Below the pieces are notes generated by a model. The model made no database searches. It was not told the origin of the DNA and was given only the letters and a program-made list of their open reading frames with translations. Source: Orobanche coerulescens (lineage: Eukaryota; Streptophyta; Magnoliopsida; Lamiales; Orobanchaceae). Taken from it: DNA of 64,000 nucleotides. Made by a program: the position numbers and the translations under genes. The DNA lies in NCBI GenBank assembly GCA_033398695.1, contig CM065815.1:100716501-100780500 (forward strand), in the 5' to 3' direction. Shown here in pieces: positions 10,375 to 19,544 of this stretch (position 1 is its first letter; each line of letters opens with the position of its first letter).

Positions 10375-10986
10375 TCCCCTACCCCTTTAAGAGGAATTGT
10401 CCTCAATTCTGCAATCTCGTCATCATCAAGATAAGGAGAAAGATCACCTATGTTGAAAGTAGCATGCACTCCATAGTCGCTCGGAAGTTCTAATTTGTAA
10501 GCATTGTCGTTCACCTTCGCAACTATTTTAAATGACCCCTCGGCTCGTGGCATTAACTTATTCTTACGCTTACTCGGGAATCGTTCCTTCCTCAAATATA
10601 ACCAAACTAAATCTCCAACCTCGAATAGTCTCGGCTTTCTTTGCTTGTTCGACTTCCTTTTGTACGCCTCGTTTATTTCTTTGATTCGATCCCGCACCTG
10701 TTCGTGTAATTTCATCATTGATTTTAGTTTTGACTCCGCATCCTTATGCACCAATTCGTCACTTGGTAGTGGAATTAGATCTAGCGGCATGTAAGGATTC
10801 AGTCCGTAAACTACTTCAAATGGAGAGTGTGCGGTGGCATGACTAGGAGATCGATTATAAGCAAACTCCGCATGTGCGATTTGAGATCCCAGTCCTTTTG
10901 TGTTTTGCTCACCAAGCCTTGCAACAGCGTCCCAGTGTTCGATTCGTTACTTGATTTGTCCGTCGGTTTGAGGATGATGTGAAGTA
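10233..10986 (-). pseudogene. pol: Element B integrase C-terminal part and LTR-encoded tail
   Basis: Reads MPLDLIPLPSDELVHKDAE, then FEVGDLVWLYLRKERFPSKRKNKL and NDNAYKLELP, the GPY/F-like C-terminal integrase domain, then HATFNIGDLSPYLDDDE and ELRTIPLKGVGDDT. The frame crosses the polypurine tract and continues 46 codons into the LTR: EEDEVRIDV, TTYLGEKTETRHGVT, stop. The upstream join to the catalytic domain (10800-10986) is frameshifted; the catalytic Glu motif here reads TDGQIK and a stop instead of TDGQTEVTNR. Confidence 0.85.
10375..10389 (-). other. Polypurine tract of element B
   Basis: Sense TAAAGGGGTAGGGGA, immediately before the 3' LTR. It also encodes part of LKGVGDD, so coding and priming overlap. 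Confidence 0.85.
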
Positions 10987-13056
10987 CTAAACAAAAGCTT
11001 GGTTCCCACCTTCCTCCATAATGTGTTCTAAAAGTAGCTTAGAAACTTGAGTCCGGTCGAAACAATAGTTTTGAACTCCATGTAATCGCACCACCTCTCG
11101 AAAATACAAGTCAGCAACATTACTCGCATCATCGGTTTTGTGACAAGGAACAAAATGAGCCATCTTTGAAAAACGATCGACAACAACCATGATCGCATCC
11201 TTACCTCTTTGGGTTCGAGGTAAAGCAACAATAAAATCCATCGAGACATCTTCCCACGGCCTCTCCGGAATCGGTAAAGGTGTGTAGACTCCTGGTTTGA
11301 ATGAACTCTTCGCAACATGGCACGTCACACATTTACTGATTATATTATTAACATCCCCTTGCATCCTTGGCCAATAAAAATGTTCTTTAAGTACATCCAA
11401 CGTCTTGGCTGAACCAAAGTGGCCAGCCAAACCTCCCCCATGGGCCTCTCGAACCAGCAATTCTCGAATCGTGTGCCTTGGTAGACAAAGACGATTCCCC
11501 TTAAAAAGAAAGCCCTCCTGTATCGAAAATTCTCCCACTGGGCCAGGTTTGCACAGGGCGAAGGTTTCGCCGAAATCCGCATCACCTTCGTAATACTCCT
11601 TTACTGTATCGAATCCAAGCAAACGAACATCAAGAGTGGCTAGTAAGGCATAACGCCTAGACAATGCATCTGCCACAATATTGCTCTTTCCATCCTTATA
11701 CTTCGATGAGAAGTGAAATGATTGTAAGAATTCCACCCACTTCGCATGCCTGGGACTTAACTTGTGTTGCCCGTTAATGTACTTCAAAGATTCATGGTCC
11801 GAGTGTATGATAAAATGCTTTGGTCGAAGATAGTGACTCCAATGATCTAGAGCCCTCACAATAGCATAAAACTCCTTGTCGTACGTACAATAATTGAGAC
11901 GAGCACCGTTTAACTTCTCGGAAAAATAAGCAATAGGTCGCTTTCCCTGAATGAGAACCACTCCAATGCCCACTCCGCTAGCATCACATTCCACCTCAAA
12001 CGGTTGCGAAAAATCGGGTAATGCTAAGATTGGTGCTTCGCACAACTTCACCTTCAACTTTGCAAATGACTCCTGAGCAGCCCGGCTCCAATTAAACATG
12101 CCCTTCTTCAAACATTCAGTTATTGGGCTTGCAATGGTACTGAAGTCTCGAATGAATCTTCGGTAAAATGAAGCTAGTCCATGGAACGATCTAACCTCCG
12201 TCACTGTAGTGGGAACTGGCCAGGACTTAATTGCTTCGATCTTCGCTTGATAGACCGACACTCCATTCTTTGAAACAACATAGCCAAGAAAGACTATACT
12301 TTCGACCAAAAATGAGCACTTCTCCTTTTTTCCATATAGCTTCTGGTCTCTAAGGGTTTCGAAGACTCGCCTCAAGTGTTCGAAATGTTCTTGCAACGAT
12401 CAGCTGTAGATCAAAATATCATCTAAGTATACAACCACAAATTTCCCTAAAAATGGCTTAAGTACCTCATTCATCAAGCACATGAAATTACTTGGTGCTT
12501 TTGTAAGACCGAACGGCATAACGGTCCATTCATACAGCCCGTGTTTTGTTTTGAAGGCTGTCTTCCACTCATCTCCTTCCCGCATCCGAATTTGGTGATA
12601 ACCACTTCGTAGATCAACTTTTGAAAAGATCACTGATCCGTGTAATTTGTCCAACATGTCATCAAGCCTCGGAATCGGAAATCGATACTTGATGGTTATA
12701 TTGTTCACCGCTCGACTGTCAATACACATCCTCCAGGATCCGTCTTTCTTCGGAACCAGTAATACCGGAACCGCACAAGGACTTAGGCTTTCTCGAACAT
12801 ATCCACGATCCATCAGTTCTTCGATTTGGTTTTGTAATTCCTTTGTCTCCTCGGGATTACATCTATAGGCAGCTTTGTTAGGGAGCGACACACCCGATAT
12901 GAGGTCGATCTGATGTTCAATCCCACGAATAGGTGGCAAACCCGACGGTAATTCCTCGGGAAAAACATCCGCAAATTCGTGCAATAAGGCATCCATCCTT
13001 TTATTTCGTACAATCATGTTACCATCCCGTGTCTCCTTCAAAACCAATAAGTACAC
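10987..13056 (-). pseudogene. pol: Element B reverse transcriptase, RNase H and integrase core
   Basis: RT with [38 protein letters not shown] and catalytic YLDDILIYS (complement near 12418-12429). Directly after it an in-frame TGA (about 12400) replaces an Arg codon. Then LQEHFEHLR, thumb, RNase H (CDASGVGIG near 11975; [20 protein letters not shown]), and integrase with its HHCC zinc region (near 11330-11470), first catalytic Asp in MDFIVALP, and [10 protein letters not shown] frame change near 11040-11070 garbles the second catalytic Asp motif (SDRDSKF in relatives). Non-functional as read; see the finding on CHG-site edits. Confidence 0.9.
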
Positions 13057-14219
13057 GCTTTGCCATTATTAATAGCATGTTCCACCTCCCGTTCGCTAGC
13101 AAACATGGCCAGTTTTGGCTTTTCACTCCTACTAGAACTCATAGAGTGAATAGCTTGAGGTGACATTGGTTTAAGCACAATTTTCTTGCCTTTATCCCGT
13201 AACTCGTACTCATTGCTTCTTCCTCGATGTAAAACGTCCCTATCAAACATCCATGGTCTTCCCAACAGTACATGGCATGCATCCATCGGGAGTACATCAC
13301 ATAATACGTTGTCTTCATATGAACCCATGGCTAGTCCAATCCTCACTTGTTTAGTCACCCTTATTTTGCTCCCATCATCGAGCCAATGCAAAGTGTAAGG
13401 TTTCGGGTGAGCCGTAGTGGTCAGCCCGAGTTTAGTCACCATCTCGCTGGAAGCGACGTTGGTGCAACTCCCTCCATCAACGATCAAACTACACCATTTA
13501 TTTCCAACTTGACACTTCATGTGAAATATTTGATTTCGCTGTTCCGAATCATTCGAAACAGCTTTGGCTTGTAGCGTTCGCAGAACTAAAGCCGTGTCAT
13601 AGCTTGGGGCATCGTAAGTCTCGCATTCTTCTCCTTCCTCATCCTTTATGTCGAAATCAAATATGTCACCCAGCCTTTCTTCCTCAACCAACAACTCATC
13701 TCGGATCGTGACAGCTTCTCTCAGTGTCACCACTCGTTTGTTTGGACAAGCATTTTGATAATGTCCGAATCCTTGACATTTGAAACATCTTACTTTAGCC
13801 AAACTCATCTCCTTCGGTACGTAGGGCACAGTTTCCTTAGCAGGAATCGCAACAGGAACCGGAGTCGGTATAGTTGCCTTAACCGCTGAACTAGATCCGA
13901 CGCTTGGGTTTCCAAATTTGACTGGAAACTCAGGTTTGTACAACTTCATCCTGTTATGAGCTTCTAACTTCACACATAACCCACATAATGTATCGAAGTC
14001 ATCGTATGGATACAGTTCCACCGAGTTAGCTATGCTTCGGTTTAAGCCACGCAAGAATCGCGACATCTTCTGCTCCTCATTCTCCTCTATCTCTCCCATT
14101 AAGGTTAGATTCTCAAACTCCTCAATGTATTCACTGACATTCAACTTTCCTTGCATCAGATCTGCAATCTTTCTGTATAAGGATAACCGGTGTGACGTTG
14201 GCACATATCTTTCACGAAG
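13038..14219 (-). pseudogene. gag: Element B Gag C-terminal part and protease
   Basis: Gag matrix/capsid end (YIEEFENLTLMGEIEENEEQKMSRFLRGLNRSIA), a proline-rich linker, the CCHC zinc knuckle [14 protein letters not shown] (complement near 13750-13791) that binds RNA, an acidic linker, then an aspartic protease with DGGSCTNVAS (near 13450-13488; Asp-Gly-Gly in place of the usual Asp-Ser/Thr-Gly) and [11 protein letters not shown]. The frame breaks near 13060, one base short relative to element C. The N-terminal part lies beyond S1 and S2. DGG is found in A, D and E alike, so it is a family trait rather than damage. Confidence 0.9.
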
Positions 14220-14384
14220 TTTTCTGATACGGAATTAAATAGTCCGAATAAAGAAACCGAAGCAAGAATCGACGTTAAAGGCCTTACAACGCGCCGTGCA
14301 CGTGCGACTACATTTTTAGGCGAGAAAACGGACATAAGACGTAAAAGGAATGTCCGAGCTAGGAAAAATCACCACCGGAAAATT

Positions 14385-14775
14385 CACCACTGCCGGGCGC
14401 CGATCGCCGACCACCACTGCCGGAATTGGCCGATCACGCCGACCGAACCCGGCTGTGTCATCCGACACGGCCCGTGCCGAGATGTCCTAGAAAGTATAAT
14501 CTCGCTTAGGCCGACGACCGTGTCGTCAGGCCACGGCCGTCTTGAGCCACAACTGGCCGTGCCGGGCGACACGGTCGAGTTCTACTCTTAGGAAGCGTCG
14601 CAAGTCTGCCGACCCGGCCCGACCGTGTCATACGAACACGGTCGAGTCCTACTCGCCTAGAAGTGCCGAAATGCTCGCCGACCCGGCCGTGTCGGTCGAA
14701 CACGGTCGAGTCCTGCCGCACATGGCACATGCGGCCGCGGCCGTGTCAAGCGACACGGCCCGTGTCCAGCCGGCA
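14385..14775 (+). other. GC-rich palindrome cluster in S1 LTR
   Basis: Many copies of ACACGG, CGTGTC and GACACGGCC-type sequence in both orientations, sharply more GC-rich than its flanks; repeated in the 3' LTR at 16915-17385. Similar clusters lie upstream of the TATA box in the D and Tekay-type LTRs. Confidence 0.7.
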
Positions 14776-14985
14776 GCCTCCTTTATTTTATACACTTTGT
14801 GTATTAATTTGTCTCCCTTTTTCCTCACATGGTAGGATGGCTTATAATCATGTTCATGTGTGTGATCCCCACCCTTAATATTTGATTCCTTGTAATCTTA
14901 TTTTTTTTATCTTGATTATTGTTTTTAATTTCTAAGATCATGTGATCTTGTAGTGTTTGATTCCTTAGAGTTAGGTTCCACCTCC

Positions 14986-14993
14986 TATAAGTA
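14986..14993 (+). promoter_or_regulatory. S1 LTR TATA box
   Basis: TATAAGTA, 71 nt before the first hairpin; second copy at 17589-17596. The spacing matches the other families. Confidence 0.55.
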
Positions 14994-15063
14994 GATTGAT
15001 TAGCCTTGTAAGAATGTATTATGAATTTGAATGTGAAAGAAAACACTTTGTGTTTCTATCATT

Positions 15064-15184
15064 GGTAAATGATTTTTACCGAAACTTGATTTTTATTCGA
15101 CGCGTTTTCGAATATTAATCCGATTGATTCTCAATAGGTCTTGGGAAGAAATCACCTTATCGAGTTATAGGTCTAATTCGATAA
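15064..15184 (+). other. Four-hairpin RNA block, S1
   Basis: H1 GGTAAA and TTTACC; H2 ATTCGA and TCGAAT around CGCGTTT; H3 CTCAA and TTGGG around TAGGTC (one U-G pair), with an outer stem GATT and AATC across a tandem G-A mismatch; H4 TTATCGAGTTA and TAATTCGATAA around TAGGTC (one G-U pair). Second copy 17667-17787. Confidence 0.7.
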
Positions 15185-15355
15185 ACCCTTGTTCTTGATC
15201 GTTCAAGTCTTCTTGTTCGATATTTTTATTGTTATCCGATATTTCATCCATATTCATACACTCGAATTACCATATTCATAAAAGACTTCCGCTACGATAT
15301 TCCTACATATACTCCGACCGATACGTATCCACCTCTCCCCGGATAATTCGTATCA

Positions 15356-15700
15356 TAAGTGGTATCGGAGCCCAGGGTCATCTCCTTGGGCGATTTATTC
15401 AACGAATTTTTTTTTTTTTTTAGTTGAGGTATTTAATCACCTTCTTGAGTTGTTCTTCACGGTTTCTTCAAAATTTTCGATAACATTGGCAGATTAGCGC
15501 GGTCGGAAGAAAACAAAGTTTTCCGTGGATTCGACCGTTGGATCGTCACGAAATTTTGACAAAGGTAAGCCAACTCATTGAACTACAGTCTGAACGGTGG
15601 AGATCAGATTCTTTGATCATCTTCTTGGTTCATTCTTCACGGAATTTTTGGAAAATTTTCTGTCCGATTTCTTGTCAAGAACTATCTCTTGATTCTTGTT
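15356..15700 (+). other. S1 5' leader, shared with S2 and S3
   Basis: 345 nt between LTR and gag start. It is conserved with the leaders of S2 (21245-21585) and S3 (59437-59757); element E has only about 50 nt here. Contains a T run (15409-15421) and ACAAAGGTAAG near 15558, a good match to a plant 5' splice site kept in all three. Confidence 0.65.
15360..15373 (+). other. Primer binding site of S1 (tRNA-iMet type)
   Basis: TGGTATCGGAGCCC after the spacer TAAG; one A-to-G change from the canonical site, shared with B and C. Confidence 0.8.
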
Positions 15701-17074
15701 ATGGATTTCTCCGAGCTCGATTTCTTGATGACACTCCGTGACGCACTAAACGGCTTACCGGAGCAACGTATGCAAGAAAGACGCAGAGACGATGCCAACG
15801 ATATTGATTTCTTGGCCAAATTCCGCAGCATACCGGAATTTCACGGAGATAGTAATCCAAATGCGTGCATAGATTGGCTTCGTGCTTGTGAGGAGCACTC
15901 GGACTTCAAGGCTGCCCTAATCAACCGCTGCGTTTCGTTGGTGGCAAGGCGCCTCCGCGGTAGCGCCGCCGTCTGGTGGCAAAAACTGAAACAGTCCCGT
16001 TCACAACAACGTAAGCCAAAAATCAAAGATTGGCAAAAATTCACAAAATATTTCAATCGAAGGTTCAAACCATACCACCACTCGTTGTTCCCCCACCACC
16101 AGTCCTTCGACGCCCCGCCGCCGACATTCGGTCAAAGTTTTTTCCCCATCAAGGAATTCTCAACAGAGTCCTTTCTCGATGAAGATGATGTTCCTACTGT
16201 CATTTTTAATGAAGTAGACGAGACAGAGGTTTCAACGGCGCCATACAACAAAGAAGATGATGGTTGGAGTCGAACTACCCTATCGGAGCAAAGTGGGTCG
16301 TGTGACTTTGTTGCGGTACGAAACGAGCTTTGTGGATTAATTTTTGATGAGACATTATTGGGGGAGCCCAATAATTTTGAAACGGAGAGCTGGTCAGATT
16401 GCGACGGACCGCCAACATTTGATGAGGAACCAGTTGATGAAGAGGACTCCGCAATAAATTCTGTGTTTTCCATTCTTGATGGTGAACCCGATGTGGAATT
16501 ATCAGTGTTTCCAATTCTGGAGGATGAACCCGATTTGAAATTAACCGTGCGTCCCATTTCCGATTTCCGCTCATGTCATGATATCGGTATTACCGGGCAA
16601 AGTAATTATTATTATTTTATTAATAATGATAGTTATTTTATTGGTGATTCTCGAGGGGGCCCCACTACCTATCGTCTCAAGATTTTGGGCCATGTACGCA
16701 CTGCGGACATTTTTGAGGTCAAGTACTTAGAAGCTTTAATTAATTATCTTGACGACGAAGGAAGTTCGGAATTGAGGACAATTCCCTTTAAAGGGGGAGG
16801 GGATGATACGGAATTAAATAGTCCGAATAAAGAAACCGAAGCAAGAATCGACGTTAAAGGCCTTACAACGTGCCGTGCACGTGCGACTACATTTTTAGGC
16901 GAGAAAACGGACATAAGACGTAAAAGGAATGTCCGAACTGCCGGAAAAATCACCACCGGCCGGAAAATTCACCACCTGCCGGAACTGGCAGATCGCTGCC
17001 GACCACCACCTGCCGGAACTGGTCGATCACTGCCGACCGAACCCGGCCGTGTCATCCGACACGGCCCGTGCTGA
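15701..17074 (+). CDS. S1 Gag-like protein fused to polyprotein tail
   Basis: 457 residues if started at MDFSELDFLM, the start shared with S2; an in-frame ATG 12 bases upstream is also possible. Residues about 40-110 form a Retrotrans_gag-like domain (IPEFHGDSNPNACIDWL, GSAAVWWQKLK, FNRRFKP). A long acidic Ser/Asp/Glu-rich region follows, with no zinc knuckle and no enzyme. The end (YLDDEGSSELRTIPFKGGGDDT) is the same as the end of integrase in the autonomous families, and the frame runs through the polypurine tract about 90 codons into the LTR (RIDVKGLTT, TTFLGEKTDIRR). It looks like the two ends of a polyprotein joined after loss of the middle. This is the most intact long frame in the window. 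Confidence 0.8.
   Translation: MDFSELDFLMTLRDALNGLPEQRMQERRRDDANDIDFLAKFRSIPEFHGDSNPNACIDWLRACEEHSDFKAALINRCVSLVARRLRGSAAVWWQKLKQSRSQQRKPKIKDWQKFTKYFNRRFKPYHHSLFPHHQSFDAPPPTFGQSFFPIKEFSTESFLDEDDVPTVIFNEVDETEVSTAPYNKEDDGWSRTTLSEQSGSCDFVAVRNELCGLIFDETLLGEPNNFETESWSDCDGPPTFDEEPVDEEDSAINSVFSILDGEPDVELSVFPILEDEPDLKLTVRPISDFRSCHDIGITGQSNYYYFINNDSYFIGDSRGGPTTYRLKILGHVRTADIFEVKYLEALINYLDDEGSSELRTIPFKGGGDDTELNSPNKETEARIDVKGLTTCRARATTFLGEKTDIRRKRNVRTAGKITTGRKIHHLPELADRCRPPPAGTGRSLPTEPGRVIRHGPC
16790..16803 (+). other. Polypurine tract of S1
   Basis: AAAGGGGGAGGGGA directly before the LTR TGATAC, encoding KGGGD in the frame of the protein. Confidence 0.9.
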
Positions 17075-17958
17075 GATGTCCTAGAAAGTATAATCTCGCT
17101 GCCGACCGAACCCGACCGTGTCGTCCGACACGGCCCGTGCCGACACAACCCGACCGTGCCAGGCGACACGATCGAGTTCTACTCTTCCGGAAAGCGTCGC
17201 AAGTCTGCCGACCAGCCCGACCGTGTCATACGAACACGGTCGAGTCCTACTCGCCTAGAAGTGCCGAAACGCCTGCCGACCAGCCCGACCGTGTCAGTCG
17301 AACACGGTCGAGTCCTGCCGCACATGGCACATGCAGCCGCGGCCGTGTCAAGCGACACGGCCCGTGTCCAGCCGGCAGCCTCCTTTATTTTATACACTTT
17401 GTGTATTAATTTGTCTCCCTTTTTCCTCACATGGTAGGATGGCTTATAATCATGTTCATGTGTGTGATCCCCACCCTTAATATTTGATTCCTTGTAATCT
17501 TATTTTTTTTTATCTTGATTATTGTTTTTAATTTCTAAGATCATGTGATCTTGTAGTGTTTGATTCCTTAGAGTTAGGTTCCACCTCCTATAAGTAGATT
17601 GATTAGCCTTGTAAGAATGTATTATGAATTTGAATGTGAAAGAAAACACTTTGTGTTTGTATCATTGGTAAATGATTTTTACCGAAACTTGATTTTTATT
17701 CGACGCGTTTTCGAATATTAATCCGATTGATTCTCAATAGGTCTTGGGAAGAAATCACCTTATCGAGTTATAGGTCTAATTCGATAAACCGTTGTTCTTG
17801 ATCGTTCAAGTCTTCTTGTTCGATATTTTTATTGTTATCCGATATTTCATCCATATTCATACACTCGAATTACCATATTCATAAAAGACTTCCGCTATGA
17901 TATTCCTACATATACTCCGACCGATACGTATCCACCTCTCCCCGGATAATTCGTATTA
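16804..17958 (+). repeat. 3' LTR of S1
   Basis: 1,155 bp; it ends CGTATTA, so the terminal CA has become TA, while the 5' copy keeps CA. Target duplication TTTTC follows. GC cluster 16915-17385, hairpin block 17667-17787. Confidence 0.92.
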
Positions 17959-17963
17959 TTTTC

Positions 17964-18193
17964 TTTTTAAGGAATCCCACGAACGGATCTTTTCCTTCCC
18001 CGCACGAGCTCTTCGTGTTTTAATTCCTTCGTACCAAAGTCAAGCTCCTTTCCCCAACTTGAGAATGGCATACTTGCACCGTTTCTCATCGTCGAGGTCC
18101 TTAAACTCGAACATACGATCAATTTTTCGTTCCCATTCCAGGTAAACTTCGGGATCTGTTCCGCCAACGAACTCTGGAAGTTCGTTCACCTTG
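17964..18193 (-). pseudogene. gag: Element B Gag, middle fragment between S1 and S2
   Basis: Encodes the NELPEFVGGTDPEVYLEWERK to SLKRK part of Gag, matching 57,790-58,035 in element C. Bounded by the S1 duplication (TTTTC) and the S2 duplication (CCTTG, 18189-18193). Confidence 0.88.
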
Positions 18194-18346
18194 TGATACG
18201 AATTACGTATAAAATACGTATGAAATACAACGGAAGATTATTATGTATTGACAACTATCAAAGTATCACTCGAAAATTACAAGGGGTGGCCGAATTTGAA
18301 TGGGATTCGGCCGTGAGGTAGTATGATATACGGATTTTGATGTGTT

Positions 18347-18469
18347 TTATCGAACTAGACCTATAACTCGATAAAGGTAATCTCTTCCCAAGACCTATTG
18401 AGAATTGATCAAGTTAAAATCTCGAGACGCGTCGAAACAATAACTAAAATTTTGTTGAACTCGTTCAAC
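18347..18469 (-). other. Four-hairpin RNA block, S2
   Basis: H1 GTTGAA and TTCAAC; H2 TTTCGA and TCGAGA (one U-G); H3 CTCAA and TTGGG around TAGGTC; H4 TTATCGAGTTA and TAGTTCGATAA around TAGGTC, with two wobble pairs on the sense strand. Second copy 21739-21861. Confidence 0.68.
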
Positions 18470-18530
18470 GTATATTTCATAGAAATACAAGGTTTATTAA
18501 TATTCAAGATGATTTACAAATACCACAAGT

Positions 18531-18548
18531 ACTACTATATATAGTAGT
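18531..18548 (-). promoter_or_regulatory. S2 LTR TATA box in palindrome
   Basis: ACTACTATATATAGTAGT reads the same on both strands; second copy 21923-21940; also in family E LTRs. Confidence 0.65.
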
Positions 18549-19544
18549 TTCCAACCGTAAGAAAATACAACAAAACGAGAAAATGAAACTTCCTAGCAAT
18601 ATACTAATCGGCCGAAATATCCAAGGAGTAGATACCAAGCATCTTGGTTTTATTAGGTGATTGTGACATGAAGAAATCCTTGATGAATCTTGGTTTTATT
18701 AGGTGATGGTGACATGAAGAAGAACAAAATATCATCCCTTGCAATCTTCAATTCGGCCGAACTCATCAAGGAGTGATTAGGAGGATTTTGTGAAGATATG
18801 ATATCAACCTCTTTGGAATTATTATGGTGACTAAGACATGAGGGACAATGACATGAAGGAAAGGTGGGGAAGGCTTGGACGATTTGTAGTAATGGTGGGG
18901 AAGGAGAAATATCTTCATGCATCTTGACAAATCATGAGTCCCTTTCAAGCATGATATGGCCGATTTTTCATGCTTTCGGACCGATTCCGTCGTCGAGTTT
19001 TACGTTACTCCGGTTCCGATTAACAACGTAACTACAATCCGCGTATTCTTTTCTCCCAAGTATAATGATGCATGGCCATGCGAATTTGCATCGTCGTGGA
19101 TGTCGATTTTTATTGGAGCTTCTTCGATTGGAATATTAGATATCGTATCATGTGATACTTGACAAGGACAACAAAAATCAAGCTTCCATCCACTTGGTTT
19201 GGCCGAATTATTGAAGTGTGGAGGGACCCAAGCATTGTAGTGGACTTTGAAAATGAAGTCTTGAAACTAGAAGAGACAAAAATCTTCATGATCTTGGACC
19301 AAATATGATGCTGTCGGTTTTGTCATTTCTGGGATCCAGTGGGTCCGAATTTGGTCCTATGGTCTCATAAGATTTGTAGCTCTCTTTCTTAGCTTTCCAT
19401 GGCCACTTGAATCACCTGAATCGGATTTCGGACGAGAAAGTTATGGGCAAAATACTAAAAGCTTTCTGAAGTCGTCGTGCGCGCGAGAATTGGTAATTTG
19501 TTCATGTATTTTGCATGAGGATTTTATGTATGCCTGCGACTCAA

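Larger units (their letters stand above)
14225..15355 (+). repeat. 5' LTR of S1
   Basis: TGATACGGAA to TTCGTATCA. U3 contains a GC-rich palindrome cluster (14385-14775); TATA box TATAAGTA at 14986-14993; hairpin block 15064-15184. It differs from the 3' LTR mostly by small edits at CTG/CAG sites inside the GC cluster. Confidence 0.92.
14225..17958 (+). mobile_element. S1: gag-only non-autonomous LTR element
   Basis: A 3.7-kb element in the gag gene of B with target duplication TTTTC (14220-14224 and 17959-17963). LTRs 14225-15355 and 16804-17958, primer site, polypurine tract and one long frame, but no protease, RT, RNase H or integrase. This matches the architecture described in plants as terminal-repeat retrotransposons with a GAG domain (TR-GAG). 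The LTR-encoded tail resembles that of family D, which makes a D-like element the likely helper (inference). Confidence 0.9.

Noticed and set aside
18653..18948. Overlapping minus-strand frames in the S2 LTRs (also 22045-22340)
   Set aside because: Identical only because the LTR is duplicated; no domain, and overlapping frames in U3.
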